From NCBI GenBank assembly GCA_020055645.1, contig CM034546.1, positions 105,979,812 through 106,043,811 of the forward strand: a stretch of 64,000 nt of DNA. The letters are read 5' to 3'. The translations under genes and the position numbers were made by a program. This DNA is from Tomocerus qinae (Eukaryota > Arthropoda > Collembola > Entomobryomorpha > Tomoceridae). The notes under the pieces were generated by a model. The model had not been told where the DNA came from and did not search any database. It saw only the letters and a program-made list of their open reading frames with translations. Positions 36,755-50,169 of the stretch are shown here, piece after piece. Position 1 is the first letter of the stretch; every line of letters starts with the position of its first letter.

Positions 36755-39700
36755 CCTGCTTCTACTAAACACTCCGTAGCTGGGAATTAATTCACCGAAA
36801 GTAATGATTTGATACCTCCACTACTCTAAGTGCATGTCAACTCTGCAAGATTCTTTCTCTACCAATTTTATTCACTACATTAATTATCAATTTGCATGCT
36901 CTATCTGATTAAACATCTTTTACTTCTGTAACCGTATCAGAATTCATATTACTAGTACAATAATATATAGTTTTTCGTATTAGTATACGTATTTTACTTA
37001 CCGATGTACTCTAATACATGATTTATCATTCGTTTTATTTTGTAGTTCTCATTTCATGTCCAAAACGTGTCCCAATAATCAATTTACACACTTATACAAA
37101 GTGTGTTGTAAAGTAAAATAACCTTTACTCATTGGTATTTTAGTGCAATAACCCCGGAACCGAATCCTATATCTACTTGCTAATAAGTTCCACTAAGCTA
37201 CATGTGCAATAATTTTACTTACGCTTTCTAATTACTATTACTGATACAATTAACTCGTACATTCAAGTAGAAAATTCAATCATGAATAAAATGTGCTTCA
37301 AGCGAGCACACTTCTAATGTTATTGCATGGCTGACTAAAAGCTACAGGTAATTTTCAAGGTAATAAGCGACAGCATTATAAGTATTAAGTGCATCAGAAA
37401 CTATTTATTATAAGGATACTTTGTGCTGTAGATTTAGTAACGTTCTATTTAATATACGTTGCTTTTATTTGAAGAATCAAATTAATTCGTATCTAGAGCG
37501 TATTATCTTTTGTCATTTACTACAATATGTAGGACATCCCTATTCCTAGTAATTGATGTGGATTATTGATTTCTTTCATACCTCCTTAAGCTACTTTAGC
37601 ATATCAAATTAGTTTCCATACGACTACTACGTCCCAATTCTCAACAGATATGGAAGTTCAGGTCTAAACCAATGTAAAGCATGCAATTTGACGGTAAACC
37701 ACGTTTAAGTACCACTGTGGTTATGGTTTTGACTTTGTAGGTATACTTTTAGATGAAATTATGCTAATACATAAGTTAATTATCAAACTATGATTACATG
37801 ACATGTTCCCCATCTTAAGAAACCATTCTGTGTAAATGGTGGTAGATAAATGCATGATGCTTAGATTATAGACTAATTAGTTTAGATTAGAAACTAACGT
37901 GTACAAGTAAATTGAATTTTTCTAAGATGCATTTACCATGTTTAAGTTGAATTTCGTTTTATCAACGTAATATTTGATTGCTCTTACCAATAAACAACAT
38001 TCTGTCTTTTATTTACATACTAAAGTCCATGTATCAAGTAAAAATCTTATACAGATAACCAAGTCATTTTGTATCATCGTTTGTGGATTTACTTCATTAA
38101 AATTGTAATTCTTATATGTTATTAGTATAAATGTATACTTGTAATAATTGTAATTATTGTAGCCTACAGCCTATGGCTAAGAGCGATAATAAATTAACCC
38201 TTGATATTGCAAAATATAAAATGTTGCAATACCCTACAATTTGTTGGCTGTAAAGGAAATGTTCTCCAAAATAGAATATTACATCAAATTTTTGACCTTT
38301 CAGCTCTAAATACTAATTGTAGGAAACTTTAACGTGAATTACTTGTACAATAATATTTCGTGGATGTGTTTAAGTTTGTGATTGAAAGTAAATAATTGTA
38401 AATTGTAATAGATGTGTCAGCTAAAAAGGAGTGTTTTATTGCGGATGTTACTTGAACTGTCAACTGCAAATTAAAAGTCCTACGTACTAAGAGGAGTCTG
38501 GAATGCATTTGAAATGAAAATTGATTAGTAAAGTAATTTTCAGGCTATGAATTTATTAAATCACAAAATGACTAAGTAAGCTACAGCACAATAAGCAGTC
38601 ATTCCTTTAACCATTACGGGTTACTTTATAATTTAGTATTTCTACTCACAACAGTTCTGGATAGTCCATACTCTTTTACTACATAGAAATATGTACTGAA
38701 ATTTAGTCCAAATACTACGTAACCTGTGATAGATGTTCCGTTCTTAGTAAAGTGCGGCATAGCTATCAAATTAATATTTTATATAGTAAATATCTAGATC
38801 TAGATTAACAACAACAACAAGTAGTACATAAAAAGGATGAATTATTTCAGTTACTCAAGCCTGCATATTTCTAGGATCTAATGTAAATCATACATTCTTC
38901 TTATAATTATATTGTCCCTGTATAGCCCATATGACATGATTTGTTAATTAGTACTTTGCGCTTAACTTATTAGTCTGAATTTTGTTGGCAGCAGGATTGT
39001 AAATTGAAAGTGAAGTAGGTTTATAACATTCTGTAAATATTCAATGGGATAAAACAATCATGCTCATCATAACAATTTAGTGCATTTATACATGAAGTAT
39101 GCATAATATTGTGGCTCTTTGAATCAACTATAGGGAAAGTGGAGCTGAATCAAGAAATAGACTCAAAAGTGTCTATATATGGTAAGTATTTATGGTATTC
39201 CTCTACTTAAATGATAAAATAGCTGTAAAATGTCAAGTACAAAGGTATAATCACCTACAATTAGTATTTTATGTTTATATATTGTATTTTAATAAAAACA
39301 ATTGTACCTCGGTCATCATTAGCTATTCCTAAAATTAATTATAAGTAACGAGTTACTTTACAGCGAGTTTGGTAAGTTTTTATATCTTTTTGCTATACTA
39401 AATATTCTTATATAGCAATATTAATTACATATATAGTTAGGAATTCTAAACATTTTTAGCAGTAATATAGCGTTTTATTACTCTCTAGACAGAAAACTAT
39501 AAACAAATGCATTTGCCATTCTTATATTAATTTTAAATAGTTGATACGATACACTGCTGGATAGGTTAGGTAAGCGTAGGCACATATAGATGTACAACAG
39601 CAGGAATACCTAGTCTTGCGTATAATTAAATCATCCAACAGAACAACCATGAACAATTTATGAAACACTCAGTCACAATAGAAAACTTGTCTATGGCTGA

Positions 39701-40628
39701 CTAATAAACACACCTCTATACTTTCATAATAAATGGAAAAATTCCATCACGCCCAACGAATTTGACCTAAAACTAATATGCTCCTATATTTCAAAGGTTT
39801 ACTGCATATTCAAAGTGGGTACAATATGGAGATAAACTACAGCATACTTAGAAAATCGAAACTTGCGTAATATAGTAGTACAAATATGTTTATTACTTAT
39901 ATAAAGTATGTATGTCGTCCTATCATAGCTGGGTATAGAGAAAATTATAAAAGTACATAGCCGCTATTGGAAAAGTTTTATTCTAGTATAAGGATACATT
40001 TATGTAACACTTTATATTTATATCACTCGCAGTTTTTGACTATCGCTCTTGCAAAAATAATAACAGCTGAAAAGATTCCTGACTGACTATAATTTGATAA
40101 AACAATTTTCATCGCTCAACTTGCAGTTTGAATTTTGAATGATAAAGTAAGCAATTCGAGACAAAGCAAACTCTGAAAGTTCTAGTTTTGAAAATTTGAA
40201 ATTGTTTATAGTCAGAATGAGTGGAATGTGTAGTGAAGCCTCAAATCTCCATACTCGATTATACACAATTAAAATGTTTATAGTCACAGGAGGAGGTTAC
40301 AGGAAAAGCTGAGCGTATTCTTAAATTGTATTATCATTTCATTAAACTATACATTCTAGACTAAGTTTATAGTTCGAGTTATAGTTCGCGCAGTTTTGTG
40401 AGTTTTTATTATCGCATTCGTCCTTTTCCAAATCTCTTTTCTGTTGCGTTTTGCGTTTCCGCTCCCTATCTAGTACAATAAGCTGTTTTTAGCTATAGCA
40501 GTATTATGCTAATGTATAGTAGTAGCTATATTTATTTTGATTTTCTCCCTTTCTACACAATTCCAGAGCTGAAAACAGTTTTTATTGTTGACATTTACCC
40601 CGTTTGAGGGGTAGGGGCGGGGCAGAGA
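36755..40628. other. Intergenic region, no gene seen
   Basis: About 3.9 kb of AT-rich sequence between convergent genes. Only a CAACAACAACAA microsatellite near 38808 and a candidate AATAAA for each flanking gene were noticed. Confidence 0.5.
40581..40586 (-). terminator. Polyadenylation signal for the four-pass membrane protein gene
   Basis: AATAAA on the minus strand 43 bp after the stop codon at 40629, in the expected orientation. Confidence 0.55.
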
Positions 40629-43269
40629 TTACACGTTGCTGTGAAGTCTCTCCGTGCTGCTGCTTCGAGTGAGCGAAGAATTGAATCGTGAGGTGCGAAG
40701 GAAATCGAAGACCACCCAGATCTCGTAGATCCGGAGGAAAACCAAAATGAAGAAGAGCATGTATGCGAGTCGTGCCGTGACTATTGTCAAAACCAGAAGG
40801 GAAATCACTCCGAGAAGTACAATCACACATCCATTGATCAACCAGGCCTTGATCGGGCAGTCGAAATCCTTCATACACAAAATTATTTAAGTTATTTTTG
40901 ATATAGAATTCTCTGTATATCGTCTAAAAGTTCATTTTCTGTATTTTATATTGCATTTAGAAGAGCCTAAAGGTGAATTTAAGAGTATACTATCTGAGAA
41001 TTAAGTATTTGGTGTAGGCTAAAGGGCCAGAGGAGTTTTATACTGACAAAAGGGGTATCTGGGTGAGTGAAAGGAGATTGAAAGTAGCCATGCACGAAGT
41101 AAGTCAAGAGGAAAAGCTGAACTTTTACTTTACTTTCTAAAGATGAATAGAGGAAAGAAAGTGAAAGTCTTGTGTATAGAAAAGTGGGAAATGGGAAGCT
41201 GATTACCAACAGAATGACAAAGGCTTTCACTCAGATTACCCTCAATGCATGCACTGATGCTATTGACAATAATACAATCCTTTCAAAATTCTTTGCCAAC
41301 ATAACCAAGTTTCCTTTTTAGTGGAACACAAATACAACGAAACGAGATTACTTTTGGGATTAAATCGAGACAATAAGTAGATTCCAACCTAAATTACTGC
41401 GGCTTACATGCTTCCTCAGTTAAACCATAACTAAAGTATCTATCTTTATGCCATTCTATATACAATCATCTATCCATTATTCCTTCTACTCCTCCTGCAA
41501 TCAGCTATGCTATCTATTCACTAGCTTATTCCCATTTACATACTTATAACGTATGTCACAGACATAGAACCATCATTTTTGAATTGGAAAAGCCCCGTCA
41601 ATATCAAATTCAGCTCTAAATTCCTATCTCTAAGCATTAAACTATATCCTACATCGTATTCTACTTACACCAAGTCACAAATACGAAAATATTTATTTGC
41701 TGCATTACTACAGCTAGAGCCCTACAGACAAATATCTCCCTCTGCATTAGCTACGCATCAGATATGTCACTATCTTTCTACGATTAGTAACACACCCTAA
41801 ACTAAAGTAGCAGAAAATAACTTTAATCTACTTTCACAATATTAACATGTTTAGCTAGGTGGAAAAGAATGATAAATGTACCGTATAACTCAATTTAATT
41901 CAACAGGGTTTAAACCAAAAATTTTCTAGTAGTTAATCTAAAGAGAGATGGGTGAACTATTGAGAGTGTAAATTGTGAGTATATTTTGCTCACGGAGTTC
42001 CATTTTCTTCAATAAGGCTTAGAAAACTCAAAGGGGGTCAACTATTTTCAAGGGGCGAATTAAATCGAGTTATACGGTAGTAGAATATGACTAAGCCGTA
42101 TCTACAGCGTAGTATTTCAAGAATATAGTGATTTAGAGTAATATTATCTGTGCTATTGATGACTGAAATAATAATATCAACATTGACTGCAGTGGAAGGG
42201 GAAGATGCCCTTTTCAATTCAACGTAGCATTAATCTATCTCTATTGCTATCTTTGAACAACTTATTTGGCCACATTATTTTGCTCCAGACTCTCTAAAGC
42301 AGAGGCAGTAACCATTCAGCACAGGAGATTCTAAAGCAAAGAACTTCTGAAGCTTCTACCCAAGAATCTCCTATATCTATATTTTGAAATAAGATAATGC
42401 TATATTGTGGTCATGTTTAATGCTTGATTGCCCCTTCAAATAGTACATCAGTTTATATCTGAACATCTCACCAAGTAAAACTGCCATTCCAAGAGAATGG
42501 ATACTTCAAAATGATATCCTGCTCTGAATCATATCGATTGTTCATTGAACTACAAGTAACTTAATAGAAATGCAGATTAAATAAAATGAAGCTACGTTAG
42601 GGCAATCATCGATCTAAGTACCATTGTAGGTTTGACCTGTCTCTTATCGATTGTGGCCTTACAACTTCTACAATGCTATCTAATCATAATGTAAATTGTA
42701 ATTAGTAGTAACTTGCACTTACCTTTCTGACGCCGAGGAAAAGTCCCAATGCCAAAAGCAAGGAAATGAGACTTGCCAACATCACCAAAACCACTTGGCC
42801 GTGCAAATCTACATAAAATAGGCATAAAATATTTAGGACATATTCATAAGCAAAGTTGAGAATAGAACTAAAAATTGGCAACTACATATTATAATAGATA
42901 GTGTAGAAAATAAGGGATATGAATTAGAAAATTCTATGCTAAGCAAAATAAAAAACTTAACAGGACAAAGTACAGAAACAGTAAAATAACCATTACGAGT
43001 GAATTCGTTAATTCCAGTCTGTGTTGAATAATCATTCTCATAGGACGCATCGCTTGCATCTCTTTCGATGAGGGCAGAGACTTTGTGCAAATCAGCCAGG
43101 GCCAAAGTACTCAGCAGGAAGAAAATCAAACTTAGGATCTGTAAAATAAGAATTTAGAATAAAAATATTTATTTGTGTATTAAAAATGATAAGGTCTTAC
43201 AATATCTACGATAGCGATGAGGAAAACAGAGCCCCGCGGGTGAATCCCGCAACAATAGCTCGTCCCCAT
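40629..43269 (-). CDS. Small four-pass membrane protein (arthropod DUF4728-like)
   Basis: Four coding exons on the minus strand, 43269-43201, 43138-42997, 42808-42723 and 40868-40629, join in frame to 537 nt (178 aa). The product starts MGTSYCCGIHPRGSVFL and has four hydrophobic segments: VFLIAIVDIILSLIFFLL, VVLVMLASLISLLLALGLFL, WLINGCVIVLLGVISLLVL and MLFFILVFLRIYEIWVVF. A polar extracellular-type loop (HKVSALIERDASDASYENDY) separates the first two. The tail is short and Ser/Arg-rich (TRSSSTERLHSNV). A Cys-Cys pair near the start followed by a helix, four helices in under 200 residues and a Tyr in the last helix resemble an arthropod family of unknown function (DUF4728). That assignment is from memory of its general shape. 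The last intron is 1.85 kb and holds nothing recognisable. Confidence 0.82.
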
Positions 43270-45974
43270 ATTTCTGAGTCTTCGGTTGTCACGAATCAGT
43301 TTGCAGGATTCCTTCTAGCACCACATCCGTCACGGACCCTTCTCTCCAGCAGAATGAGGTACTTTCTCCTCACTCACTCCAGAGCAACAGAAGAAAAGGA
43401 TGTGAGTGTATCTTGAAGAGGAGTTAATAGAAAGACAAGTGTATTATTGAGAAAAGAGTTCAACTATGTAAAACAATGAACTTATTGTTTGGATTTAGTC
43501 AGAAAGTTCACGTCGGTTGCTATTCTGCCTACTTATTTAAGTTTCACAAGTAATAATTCCCAGATTAGTTGGAAATACAAATGTAGAAGATAAGGAGCGG
43601 ACCATGCTGTTTGTTACGGCCTGGCTTACAACAGCACACTAACAACCGACATACCTGATTTAAGTTTTTGCTGTGCTAGGGTATATTATGTGTATTTGTG
43701 ACTACCTTAAGCTGCTACGATACCCGAGTGGAGTAGTTAGTGTTTCCAAATTCCAAAACCGAATCTGCCTCTTTTTATTGATCCACGTCTGTCGGGCTAG
43801 TGGATATCGACCGTTTTCCTTCTCTTATACTACGTAGATACACACGATAACTACCTAAGCATAGTGGATTGCTTACTCCGCACTACTACTACTGCAGGCT
43901 ACCTACCCACTAGATTCATGCATACATAGAGCCGGGTTCCGAAGAAGACTATAATAAAATATTACCTATAAACGGCGTGTTTATAAGGAATGTATACACA
44001 TCCACTGCATTACTATTGTTAGTGTTAAATGTATGCAATAGCAATTCTGGGTTCACGTACACGTAACAGACATACATTGCACAAATAGGGACATAAAGAC
44101 AAAACTCGTCAAATCTCATCCAACCCGCTTATTTAGTTCTAGGCTCTGTGAGTACACCCACTGGAAACGTAAATGAAAGTAAACCAAAAGAAAGTGCTCC
44201 TTTCTCCCATTCTATTAAACATTTGTTTAAAAATGTGTCTATAGTGCATATGCCCTACATTCTACTACGATTTGTACACACGTATTATTATTGTGACTTT
44301 TGTACTGCATTTTAGACTTGGATAACTTCATGAAGGAGTTTATGCATGTTTCTGTGTATAGACGATTTAGTAGAGAATTCTAGGAAGAATTCATGTCTAT
44401 GTATTTTCCCTTCATCTCCTTCATTCCCACATCCTTCTGCATGGTTTGGCTTCTCTTCAATTTCACTGGCTCCGTTCTTTCCGTTAAATTGAATTGAACC
44501 CTGACTGCGTGCTGGGAATTAGATCAAGAGAAAGCCAAGCTTTTACTCTATCTCTACCCTTATTTTGTTGCATTACCTACCTACTTCTTCCATCCTTATT
44601 TTCTCCAAAAAACATTGCAGCTATTGTACTTACTACATACACATACCTCAACAACTCGCACCGTTTACTTTTACGACGGTACAATCACCTTTAACTAAAA
44701 GTGCTCCATATAATTTATGTATGTCCCCATCTAACTTCTCTGCCAAGCTACAACTAACTGCCTATAATGTTTTAACCCTAACTCTAATGCTCGCCCTGTC
44801 TTACCTTCTTACAAATTCTCGCATGGAATCCTCAATTCAAAGATCACCAACTACCAGGTCAAACAATACGGAAATACTCCACTTCAAAACTTTTATTTAC
44901 CTTTACTTCCTCCCAACTACAAACTTATTTTTTATCGTCCTTAAAGTTTAGAAAACAGGATAACCATGCAATGGCCATCTCCGGTTGTAAAGATACCTCC
45001 TGGCACTACTGAGAAAACTCTGAGATGCTGCACCAACAAATATCCTGTACAGGGGAATACTAGATCCTTTGCTTACCTATCTTTGTACCTGAATCAGACT
45101 TGAATAAAATCCTTCTGTACTCTAGTAATAAGTTAAATACGTATAAATAGACACTTGGAGTTAATTGTTATTTTTACTGTTTGCACTTTGTAGGAATAAT
45201 TATGCTATTCTTATCCTTTGTGAGTTTAGCTCCTAGTCAATATAAATGGGATTGCATGGGTACTTACCTCTTCTATGCATTACGCTTTGCCAAATTGCCA
45301 ATAATGTAGCAGCATTACACTTATATGCATTAATATTGCTTTCATTTTTACCGATTTTAGGTCGAATATGCCTGCTTACTATGTGCACTTCGTTTTTGCA
45401 ATATATCTACTAAATTGATCTCCGTTCACTACTCTCTCTTTCTCTCTCTGCAACATACTGGCATGTACATACATAGTAGCCATACCTTCAGGAAATCAAA
45501 CCTTAAAAGCCTTTAAAAGGAATAGTAGGAAACTCTTATTTTCTTCACTTCGGCAGTCATAAACGAAAATGTAATATAAGCTCATTTGCATCCTTCGATT
45601 TGGAATGCAAACGCCGGCGGAAGCCAATCCTATAACAAACGAATCTTCCCAATACTGCTCCCTTTTACCTATAACCATCACCAAATTGCATTGCCTAATG
45701 CACTTGGGCATACATAAACATTACAGGGTCATTTGTAGCAATGCCTAGTGCAACTTTCCCTTTGCATGTATGTACAAACTCTAAAGAAAAGCTCCACTCT
45801 ACCAATACACGGGAAATATTAGAGTTTGCGTGCAGGTGAAAGTTTTCCTTTTACAAACCTACTTACTAGTTTTACTTCTGCTTAAATACCGATTTTTTAT
45901 ACCGTGAACTGCACAGTGAGTTGTGTTTCGCATTTTGAGATTTTATTTTCGCTATTCACTTCGTATTTTACACG

Positions 45975-46084
45975 GTTTTCCTTCAGTACAGTGAAAGTTT
46001 TCCTTCAGTACAGTGAAAGTTTTCCTTCAGTACAGTGAAAGTTTTCCTTCAGTACAGTGAAAGTTTTCCTTCTGTCTAGTGAAT
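45975..46084 (+). repeat. 22-bp tandem repeat, five units
   Basis: Unit GTTTTCCTTCAGTACAGTGA plus AA repeats at 45975, 45997, 46019 and 46041 without change, then a diverged fifth copy at 46063. Near identity suggests recent expansion. Confidence 0.92.
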
Positions 46085-47503
46085 TTAACAGCTTTTTGCT
46101 TTATAAGGAGAAGGTGAAAGTACCGGTGAAAGTCCTGGTGAAAGTACTTATGCCTACTAAACTAACACGAAAAAATATTTTTTTTTGTATTTTACGTGGT
46201 GAAAGCATTTTTTCATATGGTTTAGTGAGTTTTCTTTCGTTTATAGTAAGTTTGATTTGAATTTGAACTACTAAAAATTACCCTGTACTGTCATTTTGAT
46301 TTTTGACGACTTAAGTACACAAAAGGAAGTAGATAAAATTTTTTCTATCAATGCATGAGAAAATTTACCATTTGGATAATACGTCTTAGTCTTATTGATG
46401 ATATAAATTGTAGAGCCGAAGAATTGTTTGTTTTGATGTGACTTTTTCAGGAGATTTTCCGAATACGAGTCCTTGCTGGGTTGAGTATTTGTCGATGATG
46501 CTGAGGGTTATTTATACATTGCCGAAACTTAATTTATGGAATGTAACCGTTTTCTTTTATGGTAACTTTCTGATTCGTAGTCTCATCTCAAGACTCAATA
46601 CTACATCACAAATCGATTTTTGTATTATTATTATTGAGTAGATGCCAGGTGAAATGGCTATTAAAACATAAGCTAAATTCACGGAATTCCCAACCTAAAA
46701 CACGCAATATCCTATTTATCGACGATAATGACATACCCTGTCAGCAATTCGGTACAAATGCGAAGGACAAGGTAACTAACTATACCCGGCATACGAGGAT
46801 CTCTGCCCCAGCACTATTTAAGAATACACTTTCTCATGTACAATAATTATTACTTTGGTTCATTTGTTTCACCATGTCCAATAATGTTCTTTCATAAAGA
46901 CTGCAATTAAGCCCTAAACGATGAACTAAATTATTTTCACACTATTTATATACTTTCAGCTTTTATATCACAGTTACTTCAGTTAAGACTTACATTACAT
47001 CATACACTATATAATATTGCATACTAAACTAACTAAACTGACTTTTTATTACACAAATGTATTATTACAGAGTTCACAAATCCTCCGAGAAATAAATTCC
47101 TAGAACAAAAGTAACTCAATCGTCTAAGCATTCTATTAAAGTAATTGGAACTCGGAAAGCAAAAATTGCTCTAAAACTCAAAATGAATGTACAATATTTT
47201 ATTTTAGAGTTTTACCATTTCTCTATTCTGCCGATTGCGCCCTACACTTTGAAGGATGGCAAATAGCCAATAGCATAGATACGATGCATGTCCATTGTCC
47301 ATAGTTCTTTATGTGTGTCTGTAACAAACTCAGAGATATTATTTACCATATATAGTATTAGTAAACGTCATTATTATTGACTGTAATTAACCTATATACC
47401 TATAATCTCAGAGTGTTTATAGTGTTATAGCACAGCAGAGAATTGAGATAAGGCTTCTTATTTTATGCTCCAATAATATGAATAAATATGAACTTTAAAA
47501 TCA

Positions 47504-47532
47504 GCAGAACAAGTATTAAATACTTGTTCTGC
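47504..47532. repeat. 29-bp near-perfect palindrome
   Basis: GCAGAACAAGTA, a TTAAA spacer, then the exact complement. The arms contain AGAACA/TGTTCT half sites, but the spacing is not that of a steroid response element. It may be a binding site or a short hairpin. Confidence 0.7.
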
Positions 47533-47987
47533 GTTAACATGCTACATTATTATTAGTATTTGTATATTTAAAACGGTTTTATCAATCATTTGATGTACAA
47601 TCTCATTCAAAATCCTTTGAGAACAATTTTACAACTAGAATAACCAATTTGCGTGAATCATCACATCGCAGTTAAATGAATTTATTTGTACCATGTACTA
47701 TCCTGCTAATCACTGTAGTGTATAAAAGACCGTAGATTTTAAGTAAGTAGATTTTTCACAATTTTAACTATTTCCTTGTTTGTATGAATAATCTTATAAT
47801 TTAAGCTTTTACACGTTTTCGCATTCCGAGCATTATATATACTAGTTACCATGTTCATGATATCATGCGTTTACCTATATTCTCCATACGACACATTTTT
47901 ACAACATTATTTAGACTTACTGGGTTTTAAGACTACCGACTACCTACATAAAATCCATATTGTGATTACTTATGAATATATATGAAA

Positions 47988-49667
47988 CTATTTTCCAATT
48001 TTCTTGGTCACGTTATTCGCACTTGCTTTGGTAGTTCCTACGCGAACAGACGGTGCTGAATTTTTCCGAATAGTGGAAGCCACACGGGAGGGCGAAATGA
48101 CTGGAGGCTGAATTTTTTCAGTGGACGCTTTAGGAGTGGGACCAGGAGCAGTCTTGTTTTTTGTGGGAATTCCCACGGAAGTGCGACGAGTCGGCTTTAT
48201 AGTAGACTTGAACTTGCAGGCACTGCAACTTCCACAGGGGTCTGAAAGATTCTGATCTGATTGTGGCACAACTACTGCCTGAACAACAGTCGGCGTTTCC
48301 TGGATATCTTCAGTTGCTTTCATGGCTGCTGCGGTAGAAGGTACTTCGGTATTATTGTTTGCTGGACATGTTTTGGGATCAGAATCAGCTGGACACGTCG
48401 GAGCTTGAGAAGCATCTCCAGAAGAGCAATGCTCAGTAGATTGTTGAGACTGTTGGGGAAACGTGTAGGTATAAGTAGGAGCTCCCAAACTATCTCCATG
48501 ATTTCCAACGGAGACTTGAAATTTAATAGGCGATTCGTTCTGAGATTGGCCACAATCTTGACAATTTGGATTCTGGCAACGCTGATTTCCATTCCCACCA
48601 TAATTATAAGCTTGTTGGGATGAGTAGTTTGCAGGAGGTAGATTGAATTGCTGACCTTGAGATGGTTGGCCTGCATTTGAATTTCGCTTTGAATAATCCC
48701 CATTTTGGTTATCTTAAAATGAAAAAAACCAAAAAAATTAATAATAAATTAACATGTTCAAGTCATTATTATTCCGCATTCCAATTTCACGGACTTGCTC
48801 TATAGTATTGCATTTCACTTGTGATAACACATTATGCATGTTGAAATACTGATAATAATATACTGTGGTACTGTAAATAACTTGATATAAATTGGATGAA
48901 CTTTTAAATATACTATAAGCCACAAAGCGACCAGATGCTAGATGACAAAATCATTTACTGCATTGCGAATTTTGTTCTGGGTGCTTTGGTTAATAAATAA
49001 GAAAATTCAACACCGAGTGTCAACTAATTTGACTTTGATAATGTAAAGATCAGCAGTTTTCTCTAGATATATGTCGGAAAATCCGTTTAAAAATTACTAA
49101 CGTCAAATGTACATCAAACCACACCGAGGAAATGACAAAATTAGACTTCCTGGTACAATGCAATACATAAGGCCATTAAAGTCAAAAAATGACAGTTAAG
49201 AAACGTGAATCTATATATAGTTTCATTATATCTCAGCTCTCCTCTTCCATGTATATTTTATGCTCTGCATGGCAAAAGGTGAACCACTAAAAGGTACCTC
49301 CAAGGACAAATTGCGAAGTTCCCGATGTTCCAATAGAATTTTGATTTGCCCCAAGTAAATCCTTCCAGTCAAGCTGAACAAAGCGGACATCAGGGCCTCC
49401 GTTTCCAGTTGTTGTTCCTGTAATCTGAGAACTTCCTTGTCTGGCTCTTGAAGGGGCCCAAGGTGTCTGGCTGTAACCAAATGTAGTTGAGCTTGGTGTT
49501 GTGACCGAGTTGAATTTTTGCTGCTGTTGCGGCAGCATTAATGCATAAGGATAGTTGCATTGAGGAGAACTCATTGGAGACGGCGAAAATCTTCCTTTGT
49601 TTTGCATTCGGTGATTAGACATCCCATAACTACCGGTCCCAGAATAAATTCTTCGATGAGGATCCAT
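47988..49667 (-). CDS. Uncharacterised low-complexity protein with two Cys clusters (364 aa)
   Basis: Two exons on the minus strand, 49667-49298 and 48712-47988, join through donor GGAG|GTACCT and acceptor TTTTAAG| into 1095 nt. The N-terminal half is Ser/Gln/Asn/Pro-rich and probably disordered (SPSPMSSPQCNYPYALMLPQ, LPPANYSSQQAYNYGGNG). One ordered-looking patch is DVRFVQLDWKDLLGANQNS. Two short Cys clusters stand out: RCQNPNCQDCGQ at about 163 and DPCGSCSACKFK at about 268. Both have C-x2/4-C-x2-C spacing that could bind a metal. The C-terminus is basic and Ser/Thr/Pro-rich, ending KKIGK. No signal peptide or membrane segment is present. I do not recognise a family. Codon-phase continuity and uninterrupted low-complexity coding over 240 codons support a real gene. 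A minus-strand AATAAA at 47681-47686 is a candidate end. Confidence 0.75.
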
Positions 49668-50000
49668 TGTGAAAACCCTTTCTTCAATAAAATAAGCAAC
49701 GCAATGAGCACAATGATTGACAAAAAGCTATGAGGTAGACAAATCAAAATGATGCATTACAATACAATGATCAGACTTCTGGAAAATGCTGTTGAAATGA
49801 AATTACTATTTCTTCAATAATGGTGATTTTTGAATTTGTTTGTGTCAAAATGAACGTTAAATGGTTAGTAACTGTAGGAACCTATGGTAAATCTTGGTCA
49901 ATCCACATAATATATTCAAAATGGTCTAATTGATTATTCGTACAGGGCTATTGCAGACAGTGGGTACCACCGTGATTGTGATTCCGTGCCTCAAAAACTT

Positions 50001-50152
50001 AAGAGGTTACGTGGCGGACGGAGTAGGCAGGCACAGCTTGTACCGCTGATACCGCGCATCGGAACCTTTCAGATTTAAGAGGTTACGTGGCGGACGGAGT
50101 AGGCAGGTACTACTTGTACCGCTGATGCCGTGCATCGGAACCTATCAGATTT
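50001..50152 (+). repeat. Two-copy 76-bp tandem duplication, GC-richer than surroundings
   Basis: AAGAGGTTACGTGGCGGACG opens each unit at 50001 and 50077, and each ends CATCGGAACCT[TA]TCAGATTT. Differences are about six substitutions. Confidence 0.93.
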
Positions 50153-50169
50153 GGCCCCATCTTACACAC

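Larger units (their letters stand above)
43270..47987. other. Intergenic region with a 22-bp tandem repeat
   Basis: About 4.7 kb. The first 100-150 bp should be 5' UTR and promoter of the membrane-protein gene. The rest is AT-rich with a pyrimidine-rich plus strand at 44400-44950, a five-unit tandem repeat at 45975-46084 and a 29-bp palindrome at 47504-47532. No gene was recognised. Confidence 0.5.

Noticed and set aside
47504-47532. Steroid hormone response element (AGAACA...TGTTCT)
   Set aside because: The half sites are separated by 13 bp instead of 3, so it is only a palindrome.
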